Below, in pieces: positions 47,542 through 57,590 of a stretch of 64,000 bases of DNA. The stretch covers positions 62,001-126,000 of the forward strand of contig FWCC01000117.1 of assembly GCA_900169235.1 (NCBI GenBank), read 5' to 3'. Source of the DNA: Zarea fungicola (Eukaryota > Ascomycota > Sordariomycetes > Hypocreales > Cordycipitaceae). Under the pieces are notes generated by a model. The model had not been told where the DNA came from, ran no database searches, and worked only from the letters and a program-made list of their open reading frames with translations. A program made the translations under genes and the position numbers. Numbering within the stretch: position 1 is the first letter of the stretch; each line of letters begins with the position of its first letter.

Positions 47542-49063
47542 GGTTCGTATTACAAGTGGAATGGTAAAAGTTGAGTGAAGATGAGCTGCGGCGGTTTGCA
47601 CAGCACAATCTCGTCAAGGAATGTCCCGGCCATCTGCTTTTGTACTCGCACCTAGCGTTGGAAGCTGAACATGAGGCGCTTCTCGACATCCTGTGTAGAG
47701 ACAAGACGGTCGGATCCAAATCGCCGAGGGGGTCAAGCGGTGCCCTGGATTGTGGCGTTTAATTCCAAGACAATCCTGGGGTAATATTGCGGGGTGGCAT
47801 GGTTTGCCTACTGGGAATGATAACGAACCAACCCATGGATGTTGCGGCTCTGTTGTTGGCATTTTGGCGCAAAGGCTGAGTGGCTGTCGGCACTTCATCA
47901 CCGAAGCCACCCACCAACAGCCATCGGTGGAAAAGTTCCGGCAACAAGTATAGTTACATTCTTAATCACTTCAATAGGCTGCTTGTCCTGATATGCTTTG
48001 GTATAAATTAAACCACTTCAATATGTGCTTATAATCTTGCTATTCATGGTTAGATATCACGAAATCCCCTCGTTTGGTGTACAGTGGCTTCACAAGTGTG
48101 GGAGTATCGGTTTTGTCCCTGTTGCTTCGAGCGCTTGAGCAGGAAAAGCACTGGAAGCGACAGTCTTTCACATGATTTCACCCTATGTTAGCATAAGATC
48201 TCCTTGACTTGGTTCTATTGAGCAATTCGATATTCCTACACCAGGTGTATTATATTAACCTGACAAATTTATCTTATAGCAACGATGCCCTCTATTAACT
48301 GTAACAGTTCACGATTAGCCTATTGACGACCAGACTTGGCGACTTCTGCTACTGCCGCAAAGCTTAGAAAGAAGAATTGGAAGTACAACAGCGCAAGAGT
48401 TTCGGTTGTGGTGCTACCTATTGTGTCATGCTGTTTATCGCTGAAGCCCGGTGTCGCAAATATGAGCGAATGAGGGAGACGATGGGAGACAGAGGACCGG
48501 CTTCCCAGCGACGAAAACAACCTGGCGCGAAGGAAACCCGATTAGGAAATACAAATCACGTGACCGACTGTGTAATCCAACCCTGGCTGCAAGTAATTAC
48601 GCAGTACTTGATCAAGTACTAAATATATATTAGCAAAATTTGCAAACTTCTATACGATGAAAGAAACGGTCCAACTTGCGCGAGACAAATACTCACGTTG
48701 ACTGCTTTTTTGTGCCTTAGCAAAATTTGCAGTAGGAAAGCGTCAATCTTTCACATGCGTGCACCCGCCACAGTCTCGCACTGCCACACCCACTGCCACA
48801 GTGACAGCTTCTTAGGTGGCCCTCGAACAGTGAGTGCCTACCGCGCCCCTCCATTACGTAGGTACCCTTTTAGTAGGTAACCAAGGTAAAATAAAATTTC
48901 CCAACCAGGCAGCATCGCATTTTCTGGTTCTCTGCTGTTTATCGCACATCCCCTTGCCGCGGGCACCGTGTCCCCCGTTTGATTTCTGACTCCTCATATT
49001 CCTTGTTCTCGCTCTAGCTCTGTATCACCGCACCCCCCGATTCTGCATCCAGCCGACGCAAAA
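47542..49063. other. Divergent promoter region, 1.5 kb
   Basis: Between the permease and DnaJ gene starts. AT-rich centre (47950-48320). A pyrimidine-rich tract at about 48940-49060 precedes the DnaJ gene. A TAGGTACC-type stretch is at 48859-48885. No gene seen. Confidence 0.4.
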
Positions 49064-50771
49064 ATGGTTGTCGACACGGCATACTACGATGCGCTGGGCG
49101 TCCAGCCCACCGCGACCGAGCTCGAGATCAAAAAGGCCTATCGTAAGATGGCTATTCTCCACCATCCAGGTACAAAGTCGGCTTCTCTCCTCTGGACACG
49201 ACAGATGAGGCAGCTCTGTCGCATCGTGTTTGGCATCCCTGCCCCCCTAGCTAATGCATTTTCCCGCACCAGACAAGAACCCCAATGACCCCACGGCCCA
49301 CGAAAAGTTCCAAGTCATTGGTGAAGCGTACCAAGTTCTCTCCGACAAGGACCTGCGCGCCGCATACGACAAGTTTGGTAAAGATCATGCCAAACCTCAA
49401 GAGGGATTTGCCGACCCGTCCGAGTTCTTTTCATCGATTTTCGGCGGCGAAGCATTTGTCGACTGGATTGGGGAGATTAGTCTCATGAAGGATCTCACCG
49501 CCACCATGGACATTACCATGCAGGAGGAGATGGCCGCCCAAGAAGCCGCCGAAGCTGAAGAAGCTGCTGCTGCTGAGGGTGCCACCAAGGACGAGTCCGA
49601 GTTTCCTGGTACCGCAGCTGCCATGAAGGAGTCGGCCAAGGAGCAAGAGTCGACGACGGACACCTCTTCCGCCGGCGTACCACCACCACCACCCACCGTA
49701 GTTGTCGACGAGGAAAAGACTCCTGCGGGAGCCACTGCCGGTACCACAGCAGGCGCGACCCCTCCCCCGCGATCTGAGGCGACATCCCCAGCTCCCTCGA
49801 CCAACTCCCACAGCCGAATGCAGATTCCACTGCGGCCAGCCCTGGCTGACAAGGCGCACGACGACGCCTCTCCGCATGGCACCCTGTCCGAGGAGGCAGC
49901 CAAGAAAGACAAGAAGAAGGCGGGTCTGTCTAAGGAACAGCGCGAGCAGCTGGCCGCCTTTGAGAAGGAGCGGGCGCGCGTCCGCCAAGAGCGTGTTGAT
50001 AACCTCGTGGCCAAGCTGCGTGACCGTGTCAGCGTGTGGACCGAGACAGACAAAGGCGCCGATGTGACTCGGGCTTTCCAAGAAAAGATGCGTCTCGAGG
50101 TGGAGAATCTCAAGATGGAGTCATTTGGCATTGACATTCTGCATGCCATCGGTCAGACCTATGTCTCCAAGGCATCAACCTTGCTCCGCAGCCAAAAATT
50201 GTTTGGCTTTGGTGGTTTCTTCAGCCGTATCCGTGACAAGGGCACCCTCGTCAAGGAGACATGGAACACCATCAGCAGTGCCATTGATGCCCAGCAAACC
50301 ATGGAGGACATGGCCCGCATGGAAGAGAAGGGTGGTGAGGACTGGACAGATGAGAAGCGTAGCGAGTACGAGCGCCGTGTCACCGGCAAGATTCTTACTG
50401 CTGCTTGGCGCGGCAGCAAGTGGGAGATTCAGAGCGTTCTGCGTGAGGTCTGCGACAGTCTCTTGAACGATAAGAAGACTCCTCTGTCCAAGCGACTCGA
50501 GCGTGCCCAGGCGCTGGTTCTCATTGGTGACATCTTCGTCAAGGTATATTTCAACTCCATGACCATGGAAAATCCGTATCAATTCACTAATTTCTTGTTC
50601 GTGCAGGCCCAACGCTCCCCCGAAGAAGAAGGCGATTATCTTGTCTTTGAGCAGCTCGTTGCCGAAGCCGCTATCAAGAAGGAAGACGAATCCAAGCGCA
50701 AGAAGGACAAGAAGCATAGGGACAAGTCGTCTGCCTCGGTGGATGATTTGCACAACGTCCCAAAAGCCTAG
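49064..50771 (+). CDS. CAJ1: DnaJ-X type Hsp40 cochaperone (Caj1/Djp1-like)
   Basis: Exons 49064-49169, 49273-50543 and 50607-50771, 513 residues. The J domain starts at residue 6 ([22 protein letters not shown]) and its HPD motif is split by intron 1 (HHP then D of DKNPND). A Ser/Pro/Thr-rich low-complexity region (about 115-240) precedes the DnaJ-X domain (about 260-450), seen in FLRSQ-like [21 protein letters not shown], then [17 protein letters not shown] and [21 protein letters not shown]. The last intron is 63 nt and has no stop in frame, so an ORF reading through it adds 21 residues; its CACTAAT branch and GTGCAG acceptor show it is an intron. A Lys-rich tail ends the protein. Caj1 and Djp1 act in general Hsp70 work and peroxisomal import respectively. 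Confidence 0.9.
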
Positions 50772-51378
50772 AGAAAATGAAATTAAAAAGAAGCAAAGAA
50801 AGGAATGACGAAGAATATCGGTTACTAAGCGGTTCTGCTTCCGACTCCTTTTTCCCCTCTCTTCTGGCTGAAATCACGAGGTGCCGGGTCGAATCAACAT
50901 GCCTTCTTTTCTCATACGACACTCTCGCTCCGCTACCTCAGCCATTGTAGTTATATCTCTCCCCCAATGTCCCAACGGCTTTGTGGTACACTTTGTGGAA
51001 GAGCTATTCTGCTTGGATATACATACGCACCTCTGCTATACATCTCTAATTTGTCACCACTTCCCTCACCCCTTCATGCCCGAACACTACTTTGGAAAGA
51101 CGCTTAAACGCCTTTGTGGCTATAAGCTGCTTCAAGTCTCCTTCCCTGATGCGACATCTAAATTGCGCATCAGCCAACATTAAAGTGTACATAGCCAAGC
51201 CTAGATATTTGTTTCCAAATATAGACGTTATCTTGAATGAAAAAAGCAGAAGAAGAAAGCAGTGGCGTTTTTCAACCTCTAAACGGGGCATTTTATATCA
51301 AACTGAAATTCTGAATGGGCTGGCCGGGATCATCTTCCAACCAGACTGTTTTTGGCAAGCATGGCATGGCTCTCTCCT
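50772..51378. other. Intergenic region
   Basis: 607 bases between the DnaJ gene and the relic described next. No gene seen. Confidence 0.4.
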
Positions 51379-52735
51379 TCATGGTATGGTAGCCTGCCAT
51401 TCGGTAAAGCATTCTTCCCACTCCGTCTTGCCTGATCGCCAGAAACGCCGCAGGCGCTCGAGAGCTTGAAGAATTCCATCTGATGCATCCATGGACTGGC
51501 CAATGGCGTGCAAATGCCTGGCCACGACGGTCTGTTCCCCAGCTGTCGCAGTGCCACCACCACCCAGGGTTGCGCCCACCACCGTTCAACGGCCACGCCA
51601 AGGCCAGATGCGGTCCCCCATCCTATCCACCCTGTTAGTGAATTAGCATGCGTAACCCGGTGTTCTGGGGTCCATGATACCTCGGCGTGGGGCGCCAGTG
51701 CCATGCGAGCATAAAGGCCGCCTGCGGATCGGTAGATTTGGGCCAGCAGATTGCAAGTCGCACGGTGGCATCGTATAGCGCTCCCTCCACTGCACCGGGT
51801 CAAACGCCGCGATACGGCTCAGAATCGTCTCCGTGCCGGCTTTGATAGCCGCAGGCTGGAGTGGTGATTGTCCGGTGGTGGTGGAGGCGGCGCTAATCTG
51901 GCAGCGGAGGTGGTTTATGTTCTTTATGCAGAGGAAGAGGTGCGTCGGGCAGGGAAACAAGGACGTACATGTCTCTCCGTAGTAGACATATACATACATG
52001 TTTGTCAAAAAGTCTTCCCCAAGCCTTTGATCATGGGCGGGGGATTTTGTGTTGGTTACTACTATCGTACTAAATGCGATAAATAAATCTCAATATTCGT
52101 GCCATCGCATGATGTTTGACGGAAGGTAGTAGGTGGTTGCTTTCCGTCTTTATTACTTTTAAACTTACATCAGCATGGTTGTGAAGACTGTTGCATTAAG
52201 TTCGCCATTTTCTATAGTTTTCTGGATACGTCCACGGGCCGCAATGACTGTAAGAAGGCCCTGCAAGTGGTGACGCAAACTTGCAGGTTTGAGATGAGGC
52301 CGTTTTCTCGGTAGCCGTATCAGGCTCGTACTCTTCTTTTTTTTTCTTGACATTCAAATGGAGAGCAGCATACCTCGGTCAAAATGAGCATTGCGATCCG
52401 AAAAATGACTCTCTTCTCTCGATACATCTCGGGACTCGCCAGGTCCTCATTAAGTATTCGCAACACCATGGCCCCGTACTCGACATATCTATGCTCAACG
52501 GTCGCCTTGTTGTCCATCATGTGGCGTAACGAACCAACATCTTCCGCTTTGCTTTGTTTCTGTATACACCGACGCGGCGCTCGAGAAAATTGCACCGCTG
52601 CCGTGGACTGTATGCGACTCGGGCCGTCTCGTCTGCAGAGTGCATGTCGAAGGTCCTGCTCTTTTTCTTATTGACTTCTTCGGGCGCCAGACGCTGGCAA
52701 ATGGCATCACAACCTCGGATCCTTTACCAAGGGGA
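51379..52735 (-). pseudogene. Decayed fungal transcription-factor-like gene
   Basis: Minus-strand fragments in different frames resemble the regulatory domain of fungal Zn2Cys6 factors (PF11951-like). In order they include FDMHSADETARVAYSPRQR (about 52640), KATVEHRYVEYGAMVLRIL with LNEDLASPEMYREKR (about 52520-52400), SLRHHLQGLLTVIAARGRI (about 52270), TSLFPCPTHLFLCIKNINHLR and AGTETILSRIAAFDPVQW (about 51960-51800), CNLLAQIYRSAGGLYARMAL (about 51760-51690) and a final helix ending ECFTEWQATIP (about 51400). Splice sites between some pieces exist, for example a donor at GAG|GTATGC near 52350, but phases do not match, and there are frame shifts after the first piece and after FDPVQW. The zinc cluster is not visible. 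Either a pseudogene or one needing unusual splicing. Confidence 0.5.
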
Positions 52736-53733
52736 CGACCACAAAATTGTTTGCTGGACTTGTTGAAGTGGGGTACTTATCTCGTACACACACACATATG
52801 TACCAGCTGGCTTACTAGTACATGCTGTTTTTATTCAGCTCGTTTTTTAAGCTATAAGGCTCTCATATCTAAACCTGGCAATACTTGAATTTATCAAAGT
52901 GGTTAGGGTGGATCTGAAAAACGGAAGCGGAATTTGGGTCAAATTCCAAGCCACAATCCACTATCATTTCAAAGTAGCGCAAGACCGGCCCAACAATATA
53001 CATTACATCATTGTGCACTTTTAAACAGTGTAGTTTTTTTTATTTCCATTGGTGGATTTCCAATATCCGTCTATGTACTCTGTGTAAAAAGTAAATGGGT
53101 GTTTCCCTGGTGTACAGAGCGCTATAATGTTCCATGTGTGAGAAAGAGGAGAATAGTGTAGCAGCAACTACGTCAAATAAAAAGAAACAGCCAAGTAAAT
53201 TTCCTTTTGTTGTCTTGGCCGAAATTTGCCGTCTCAAGTAAGACAGTGTGTGCTGAGGAAGAGGGTATCTGGTGTACGAAGAAAATGACGCAAGAAAAAC
53301 AGAAAATATGAGTATGTCTGTATGTATGAAAGTTGGTGAACAAGAAAAAAATAAGAAGATAGAGGCCGCATCCTGTAGCAGTAGGCCAACGCTAGCAAGA
53401 TATTTTCTGAACTCAGACACAGCCAGTGAGGCCAGTCGATAAATTGGAAAGAGGTGCAAGAAAATAAAGTACCAAGGACAGGACGCCATATTCGCAACGA
53501 AATCGCCATAGCAGGTGCCTGTGCGGAATGTAAAAAGTGTACAGTGCATTAAATAACACCAAATGTCGAAGGGTGTCTGTCAGGCGTACGATAAAGCACT
53601 TGTCGTACAGGACCAAAGGGTCGTGTGGTTGAATAAAAATGAAAGCTTTAGTGGTGAAGAGTGATTGATATGCGTGGCAGCCTGGCCATGCATGTGGTGG
53701 TGTATATTGGTTACGGTATTGCGTTGCGTAGTG
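52736..53733. other. Intergenic / 3' flank
   Basis: AT-rich, with a (AC)n run at about 52787-52797. A 169-codon minus-strand frame at 53040-53549 is Phe/Ser/Leu-rich and probably the untranslated 3' region of the next minus-strand gene. Confidence 0.35.
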
Positions 53734-55614
53734 TTATGAGCCATCATCGCCTGGAGGCAGCTCTATGCCACTGTCGCGATCTGGTGAGGTTCTCACAATT
53801 GCTGTGGACTGGTCGTCTTTCACAACCATGCCGTGATCTTCAGTGTTCTGAAAAGTGATGTCGTCATCTTCGTCATCAGCAGGTGAGAGGACACGTCCGC
53901 CGACATATTCAACGTCAGAAACACGAACGTGGTACTCAAGTGCCTTTTGGCCCTCCTTAATCAACGCCTCGGTCCAGTTTAGGCAACGCTTAATGCTCTG
54001 ATTCATCTTTTGGCTGTCAATCAGCAGCTCTTGGTGTTTAGCAAGATCAAGCTGCAAGCGCTTCTCATCCCGTTTGCGACGCACGGCCCCCATAGATATT
54101 GCCGACATGGAAGCAGTATCCGTCATGGAGATGTCAGATTCTTCAATGGAGTCGTCGAGGTCATCTTCTTCCTCCTCAGTTTCTTCGGTTTCACTCAAAT
54201 CTGAGAGGTCCACTGGAGGGTCTGTGAGAGCCTCGGACACAACGCGGCTGTTGGGGATTGAAGACAGAGACAGCCTTCCAGATCGTGAGAGACGGCGATA
54301 GCGACGTAATTCAGCAGTCTGTTTGCGAAGTTGTCTCTCCAGTGTTCGGTTGATGGCCTCGAGAGAGGCGTTTGTAATCTCGAGATCCTGAACTTTGCGT
54401 TCCCTGCGAGCGTTTGCGACAAGCTCGCTCACACTATCAGAGAAGTGAGACTTGGTCGGGCTGTGCGGTTCGGCAAAACTGTCATCCTCTTCGTCGGATC
54501 CTTGCAGTTCTTCTGCAGCGTGCAAAAGTGAGGCCATGGTCATGGATGTCTGCAAGACGCTGGGGCTCACGGGTGGTGACACGGACACGCTGTCTGAAGG
54601 ACTTGGCGATATCGTCAGTTTGGGAGCCATCTGTAATTCCGGTAGAGGACTGCCCCCAGCCCGAGATTGACGTCTGGGAGGTTTCGGCGGCGCGTCGATG
54701 CTCACTCGTCTCATCGTACGGTGGGTTTCTATGTGATGCGATAGAGCCGAAGGTGGACTCGTCTGAGCTCGATTTGGTGAAGGCGGCGACACAGCTGATC
54801 TGATAATGGGGCTCAGGACTGGTGTAGGGGCTGTATTGTTCTTGAGAGGTGAGATAGGGCGTTGAAGGACCCCCACTACCGTAGCAGAGGATCCCAGAGG
54901 TAGCCGGTTAGCAGGTGGGAGACGTGTTCCTGTTGATAGAGTAGAATTGGAATTCGAGCCCGAGAACGAGGACTTGGGTTCCAGATCAGGCGTTCCGTTT
55001 GCGTAAAAGAACTTTGTTGATAGGGGATCCTGCGCGTTTAGATTTGATGGAGAGAGTAAGGGCGCAGATTGAGGTGTACTAGTTGCTGAACGGTCGATAG
55101 CATTACTGGGAGGTGCTGTGGCATAGAAAAAAGTAGGGCCTTTTTGCGTGGGAGGCTGCTGCTGGCGTTGCTGGGCAGGTGCTTGTACATTCTTTACATC
55201 GCTGGCGTAAAAGAACTTGTTGGAGTCGCTAGAATCGACTGAGATCTCGGCTTGCTTGATACCGCTTTCGGGAGACGCGGTGATACCCAGGCCACTAGGG
55301 CGTGGGCTGTCTCGATCCCAAGCATCGAGTCGGCCTTCTTGGTTTGGAGTCCCGCTGGGGGTGCTGTTCGTGCTATCGACTCGGGTTTGCCTATGACCGG
55401 TGCGAGGCGTCACATTTGTAGCGAGAAAGGCGGCGGAAGGTGAGGCAGCATCTTCTCTCTGAGCGTTGGCAATCGTAGGAGCTGGCCCTTGAGGTCTCCT
55501 TGCGAGAGAAGCGAGTATGGGAGGAGCCTTGTGGGCTATCTTTGGGGTGAGAGGGGCTCGGGCAGCGGCTCGGATGACAGATGGTTGCTGTCTTGGTCTA
55601 TCGCCTGGCGGCAT
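53734..55614 (-). CDS. Coiled-coil protein with three KFFYA-like motifs (unknown function)
   Basis: Single exon, 626 residues from the ATG at 55614 (TTCACCATGCC context; MPPGDRPRQ). An in-frame ATG at 56088 would add 158 residues of His/Pro/Ser-rich sequence that looks like translated leader, so I prefer the shorter start. Three copies of an aromatic motif occur in the first third: KFFYASD, TFFYATA and KFFYANG (DNA 54990-55225), separated by Ser/Pro/Gln-rich linkers. Many SP/TP sites suggest phosphorylation. A coiled coil follows (about residues 385-440, RKVQDLEITNASLEAINRTLE then RQLRKQTAEL), then an acidic stretch (ETEETEEEEDDLDD) and a second helix (RRKRDEKRLQLDLAKHQELL). I do not recognise the family; a cytoskeletal or scaffold protein is plausible but not shown. 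Confidence 0.72.
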   Translation of the reverse strand: MPPGDRPRQQPSVIRAAARAPLTPKIAHKAPPILASLARRPQGPAPTIANAQREDAASPSAAFLATNVTPRTGHRQTRVDSTNSTPSGTPNQEGRLDAWDRDSPRPSGLGITASPESGIKQAEISVDSSDSNKFFYASDVKNVQAPAQQRQQQPPTQKGPTFFYATAPPSNAIDRSATSTPQSAPLLSPSNLNAQDPLSTKFFYANGTPDLEPKSSFSGSNSNSTLSTGTRLPPANRLPLGSSATVVGVLQRPISPLKNNTAPTPVLSPIIRSAVSPPSPNRAQTSPPSALSHHIETHRTMRRVSIDAPPKPPRRQSRAGGSPLPELQMAPKLTISPSPSDSVSVSPPVSPSVLQTSMTMASLLHAAEELQGSDEEDDSFAEPHSPTKSHFSDSVSELVANARRERKVQDLEITNASLEAINRTLERQLRKQTAELRRYRRLSRSGRLSLSSIPNSRVVSEALTDPPVDLSDLSETEETEEEEDDLDDSIEESDISMTDTASMSAISMGAVRRKRDEKRLQLDLAKHQELLIDSQKMNQSIKRCLNWTEALIKEGQKALEYHVRVSDVEYVGGRVLSPADDEDDDITFQNTEDHGMVVKDDQSTAIVRTSPDRDSGIELPPGDDGS

Positions 55615-57590
55615 GGTGAAGCGCGCGGAGGCAATGCTATGGTTGAGGCCAGGAGTTACCAACGGGTCATGGTGACGGCGAGGCCAATGAGGAGACGCGG
55701 CGGCGGCAAGGATGGGATGCACCGAAGGAGCTGGATATAGATGTAGATTGTTTCGAGATGAATACGATGGCGAGGCGGCCGGGGTGGTGGCGGCGGAGGC
55801 GTGAGGATAGGGTGCGAGGCTTTGGCGGCGACGTTGAGTTTGGTTGGTCTTGACTGTCTTGGACGTGGACAAGGAGCGTTCCAGAGTCAGAATTGGTGAT
55901 GATAGAGGGGCTTGGCAAGAGTGGCCGCGGTGATGCGGCAACAAATAGGGACGGGTATGCTGATGACGGTCGTCGAGAGTGTGGGTCGGTGGTGCAGGTC
56001 GTGCGGACAATGAAGCCAGGATGTAGGCTGGAAAGTTCATGTAAATCACGAACCTTTTTTTCGCCCCCGATCTGTCGGGACAAACCAAACAATCACAAAC
56101 GGCGCGCGACTAAGGTCTGTCTGTATGGCAATGGAGGAGGTGCACACCATCTCAGTCCTGGCGCGAAAAGCCACTGAGACTGGTGCGGCCAAGTGACTTG
56201 AGTCGACGCGGGCGGCCTGCTGGGGAATCAAAGTACCTAGTACCTGGCATATAGAGCCAAATTAGGTGTGTATTTTTAGAGTGGCCGCCCAGTTTTTGGC
56301 GAGGTGACTCCACTAAGAACTGGAAACGGAAGGGGGGGCAAGCAGAAAATACAGTGCAGGTGGCACGGCACAGGCATGTGCAGCCGCTATCCTTGGCCAC
56401 AATTAGACACTTTGATCCTACTTTACAGGGGGCGCCGGGACTTTTTGGTACCCAGTAGGACCTCCAACTACCAGTATGTATTCCGTGCTATTAATATTGC
56501 ACAGTGGCCAGTGCGCCACAGATTGATATTAGTTAATGCTGTCATGCATAGCTCATAAATGAGATACATTGTAATTTATAAATGACGGTGAGAGATATCG
56601 TACAAGAGGGTATGCTGCTATCATTACATGCAGAAAAGAAATCCGAGTGTTGTCTGCAAGGCCGTTGGCACTTGGCACGTTTGCAAGATGCAGGTCCGAT
56701 TGCAGTTCTAGCTTGTTTACATGGGGAGCTCCATTGTTTACTTTGCCATCAGGCGGCGTTGCGAGGGCAGCATGGGTTACTGCTAGGCAAGTCATGGACC
56801 CTCGCCTCACCCCCTCTAGTGTGAGACCTGATTCGATGACTCTACTCCGTACTGGTTGTGACTCTTTGCTAGGCTGCTTGCAGTTATTTCCGTAGGTGCT
56901 TTAATTAGGACATACTGCTACTCATTCCCACCTGTGTATACCACCCTGTTTCTTTATCAGCCTCAAAGCGCTTGTGTAATATGTAATTATTTGCACGACT
57001 TTTTTCTTGACCTCTGGTACAATTGTCAGTAACAATTTTGAAGTAAAACTGGCACTCACAACTATCAAACATATACATACATCCATCTCCCCAGCATTAC
57101 CACAAGACGTACCCTACACCAGAGCAAAGTCAGGGTACCGCGAGTTGATCTACATCTTGTACAACGCCGGATCTAATCTGCGGGAGACAAAAAAATCGGG
57201 AAATTAAGAAGAAAGGGGTCCAGGAACCAATCCTCTATATATGTTTTAATTCTCTTACATTCCCTCCCGCTACATGCACAGGTGCAGCCGAGACGAACCA
57301 GAGGATAATCCCAACCGTATCCGGCGCCTCTACTCTGTACTTACATACTAGTTACTTGGTGTCTAGGGACCTTGTGTGGACTCCCCGCCACACACTGCTG
57401 CGCCAACGACATCACACCTAACCTCCTCTGTCCTGCATGCTTCGTTGCATCATCTGCCAGACCAGCTTCAGCCTCATCAACCTAAATCCATCTCAATAAT
57501 CTCCCACACCCATGTATATGACTAGTTTCATCTTCTTTCCGTTGCCTTCTTTGCTCTACACCGCCTGCCCACGCTCTAGTTTTCGTCGGC
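55615..57590. other. Divergent promoter region, 2 kb
   Basis: Between two divergent genes. The first 470 bases may be the long leader or an N-terminal extension of the coiled-coil protein. TACTCCGTA is at 56843-56851. Pyrimidine-rich tract at 57490-57590 before the transporter start. Confidence 0.4.

Noticed and set aside
53040..53549. 169-codon minus-strand frame rich in Phe and Leu
   Set aside because: AT-rich region directly downstream of a minus-strand gene, no family features and no splice or promoter context; likely a 3' untranslated region.
55615..56088. N-terminal 158-residue extension of the KFFYA protein
   Set aside because: Composition (His/Pro/Ser) and the better initiation context at 55614 favour the shorter protein, though the extension cannot be excluded.
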